Assembly: GCA_023284085.1 (NCBI GenBank)
Contig: JAKVHY010000024.1
Location: forward strand, 40,669-104,668
Length of the DNA stretch: 64,000 bases
From: Shewanella benthica
GTDB taxonomy: Bacteria > Pseudomonadota > Gammaproteobacteria > Enterobacterales > Shewanellaceae
Direction: 5' to 3'
Below, piece after piece: positions 62,056-64,000 of this stretch; positions within the stretch are counted from its first letter, which is position 1, and each line of letters begins with the position of its first letter. Under the pieces are notes generated by a model, which did no database searches, was not told the DNA's origin, and saw nothing but the letters and a program-made list of their open reading frames with translations. Both the position numbers and the translations under genes were made by a program.

Positions 62056-63534
62056 ATGATTCCAGTTGTGGCCCTTGTTGGGCGACCCAATGTCGGTAAG
62101 TCGACCCTATTTAATCGCCTTACCCGCACCAGAGATGCTTTGGTTGCCGACTTTCCAGGGCTAACTCGGGATCGTAAGTATGGTCGCGCCTCCCTGTCAG
62201 GCTATGAGTTTATCGTAGTCGATACCGGTGGTATCGATGGTACCGAAGAGGGCATAGAAGTTCATATGGCCGAACAGTCCTTAGCCGCGATTGAAGAAGC
62301 CGATGTAGTTCTGTTTCTGACCGATGCCAGAGCGGGCTTAACCGCAGCAGACCATGCGATTGCCGAGCATCTTCGTCGACGTGATAAGACCACTTTTGTG
62401 GTAGCCAATAAGATTGATGGTATCGATGCCGACTCTGCTTGTGCCGAGTTTTGGGCCTTAGGTCTGGGTGAGGTCTATCAAATGGCGGCATCACAGGGAC
62501 GCGGCGTCACCAACATGATCGAATACGCTCTGGCACCCTATGCCGAGGCGCTCGGCCTGCATCGTAATGATGAAGGTGATATAGAGGTTGAAGAGAGAGA
62601 ATACAGCGAAGAGGAAGCCGAAGCCGAGCAGAAGCGTCTTCAGGATCTGCCTATCAAGCTGGCTATTATTGGTAAGCCCAACGTGGGTAAGTCTACCTTG
62701 ATCAACCGCATCTTAGGTGAAGAGCGTGTGGTCGTGTATGACTCGCCGGGAACCACTCGAGATAGTATTTATATTCCTATGGTGCGAGAAGGGCGTGAAT
62801 ACGTGCTTATCGATACTGCCGGTGTTCGTCGCCGCAGTAAAGTCCATGAAACCGTCGAGAAGTTCTCTGTTATTAAGACACTTAAAGCGGTCGAAGACTG
62901 TAATGTGGTCTTATTGATCATCGATGCCCGTGAAGGCATCGCAGAGCAAGATCTTGGCTTGTTGGGCTTCGCCCTTAACGCTGGTCGCGCTTTGGTTATT
63001 GCCGTCAACAAGTGGGATGGCATCGATCAAGAAATTAAAGACAGAGTTAAGAGTGAACTGGATCGTCGCCTAGGTTTCATCGACTTTGCCCGCATTCACT
63101 TCATCTCTGCACTGCATGGTACTGGTGTTGGTCACTTGTATGAGTCGGTAGAAGAAGCCTATGACAGTGCCACGCGTCGCGTAAGCACGTCTATGCTGAC
63201 ACGCATCATGCAGATGGCGCAAGACGATCACCAGCCTCCTTTGGTGAATGGTCGCCGTGTTAAGCTTAAATATGCCCATGCCGGTGGTTACAACCCACCA
63301 ATCGTCGTGATCCATGGTAACCAAGTTAAGAAGCTTCCTGATTCCTACAAGCGTTACATGATGAACTACTACCGTCGTTCGCTTAAAGTCATGGGCACGC
63401 CTATCCAGGTGCGCTTCCAGGACGGTGCTAACCCGTTTGAAGGCTTACACACTAAGAGGCTTACCGTGAGTCAGGAGCGCCGCCGCAAGCGCATGATGAC
63501 TCACATCAGAGACAAAGATAAAGATAACAAATAG
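62056..63534 (+). CDS. der: Ribosome-associated GTPase Der (EngA)
   Basis: A 492-residue protein with two tandem GTPase domains. G1 motifs are ALVGRPNVGKSTLFNRL and AIIGKPNVGKSTLINRI; G3 motifs VDTGG and IDTAG; G4 motifs NKIDG and NKWDG. An acidic linker EVEEREYSEEEAEAEQKRL joins the domains, and a KH-like C-terminal domain ends with the basic tail RRRKRMMTHIRDKD. It is essential for 50S ribosome assembly. Confidence 0.98.
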   Translation: MIPVVALVGRPNVGKSTLFNRLTRTRDALVADFPGLTRDRKYGRASLSGYEFIVVDTGGIDGTEEGIEVHMAEQSLAAIEEADVVLFLTDARAGLTAADHAIAEHLRRRDKTTFVVANKIDGIDADSACAEFWALGLGEVYQMAASQGRGVTNMIEYALAPYAEALGLHRNDEGDIEVEEREYSEEEAEAEQKRLQDLPIKLAIIGKPNVGKSTLINRILGEERVVVYDSPGTTRDSIYIPMVREGREYVLIDTAGVRRRSKVHETVEKFSVIKTLKAVEDCNVVLLIIDAREGIAEQDLGLLGFALNAGRALVIAVNKWDGIDQEIKDRVKSELDRRLGFIDFARIHFISALHGTGVGHLYESVEEAYDSATRRVSTSMLTRIMQMAQDDHQPPLVNGRRVKLKYAHAGGYNPPIVVIHGNQVKKLPDSYKRYMMNYYRRSLKVMGTPIQVRFQDGANPFEGLHTKRLTVSQERRRKRMMTHIRDKDKDNK

Positions 63535-63581
63535 CTTTTAGGGACTAGGTTATAGTTTCTAGGATCTTGTTTTATCGATAG

Positions 63582-63613
63582 AAGCCAGTTAATTCATTTT
63601 AACTGGCTTTTTC
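63582..63613 (+). terminator. Terminator after der
   Basis: An 11-base-pair perfect stem AAGCCAGTTAA/TTAACTGGCTT with a six-base loop is followed by TTTC. Confidence 0.88.
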
Positions 63614-63734
63614 TGTATAGGGACTTCTCATAGTAGAGAGCTATCCGTGATCGCCAGGGACTGTGAAGGAGGGACTTTGATGCCTTCGAATGAAGGCTTA
63701 ATACATTTTCTGATTTAGCTTCTGGCTGAGTTGA

Positions 63735-64000
63735 TATTTGGAAGTGACTGTTAACTTTTACCTTCATGGTTATCTATCGCTTCTCAGCGGGGGATGTGCA
63801 CTCTTTATCTTGAGAAGGTTCTGCGAACCGCCGGCTCTTGAATTCATAAGAGTCGTCCATGGAGGCTCTACCAAAACATCCTTGTTTTGGAAGCTCGCAG
63901 CCGCATATATGGACCCATCCCGTTTGCAAGACATTTGATATCAATTTTGAGAAGAGTTCATTGCACCCATATATTCGGCCTGTTTATGAGGTTAACCTCT
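63735..64000. repeat. Probable dispersed intergenic repeat at the right edge
   Basis: No gene is supported. The stretch contains CCAAAACA-TCCT-TGTTTTGG (63871-63890), a near-palindrome CTTGAATTCATAAG at 63838-63851, and GC-rich tracts unlike neighbouring intergenic DNA. The makeup resembles long intergenic repeats seen in marine gammaproteobacterial genomes; there is no second copy in this window to prove it. Confidence 0.35.

Noticed and set aside
63738..63938. A 66-codon frame at the right edge
   Set aside because: Composition follows the stem-loops of the probable repeat; no start signal or family match.

Overview
The window is chromosomal DNA of a marine gammaproteobacterium, almost certainly a Shewanella. 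The grounds are the protein sequences themselves, a tmRNA tag ending ANDSNYSLAA, the smpB-ratA-rnfH-bamE block followed by a tetrapyrrole-methylase-fold peptide N-methyltransferase and its small substrate protein (the split borosin pair known from Shewanella), and the rlmN-pilW-rodZ-ispG-hisS-yfgM-bamB-der block. No database could be searched; assignments rest on recognised family sequences and motifs.

Region 1 (1-31140) is a purine catabolism island built like the E. coli yge/ygf/yqe cluster. It holds hyuA (5' cut by the window edge), carbamate kinase, a GltD-like iron-sulfur flavoprotein paired with pyruvate:ferredoxin/flavodoxin oxidoreductase, the molybdo-selenium hydroxylase maturation genes yqeB, yqeC and mocA, ygfK, ssnA, a three-subunit xanthine dehydrogenase, pyrBI, ygfM-xdhD, a xanthine/urate-type NCS2 permease, guaD, ghxQ and a Tsx-like outer-membrane channel. 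Together they would bring purines through the outer and inner membranes, deaminate guanine, oxidise hypoxanthine and xanthine, open and degrade the ring with reduced ferredoxin or NAD(P)H, and recover ATP from carbamoyl phosphate.

Region 2 (31140-34400) is a low-GC, gene-poor segment between tsx and the 3' end of ssrA. It carries an att-like copy of the tmRNA end, broken hipB/hipA remnants, insertion-sequence-like repeats and one intact secreted pore-forming toxin gene of the aerolysin family. It looks like a decayed island integrated at ssrA.

Region 3 (34400-41000) has ssrA, smpB, ratA, rnfH and bamE, then the borosin-type methyltransferase and a 68-residue candidate precursor with an unusual C-terminal tail, then a TPR-GGDEF diguanylate cyclase.

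Region 4 (41000-54100) is mixed: a malate synthase gene lacking its C-terminal domain, with no isocitrate lyase gene beside it; an HDOD-GAF protein; an NTF2-like exported protein; a 16-unit heptamer array; mtfA; an orphan ParA plus ribbon-helix-helix pair with an upstream palindrome; small proteins; DoxX with a LysR relic; a leaderless 5'-nucleotidase-like phosphoesterase; and a CNNM/CBS membrane protein.

Region 5 (54300-63540) is conserved housekeeping: rlmN, pilW, rodZ, ispG, hisS, yfgM, bamB, der. The last 460 bases hold a terminator and a probable dispersed repeat.
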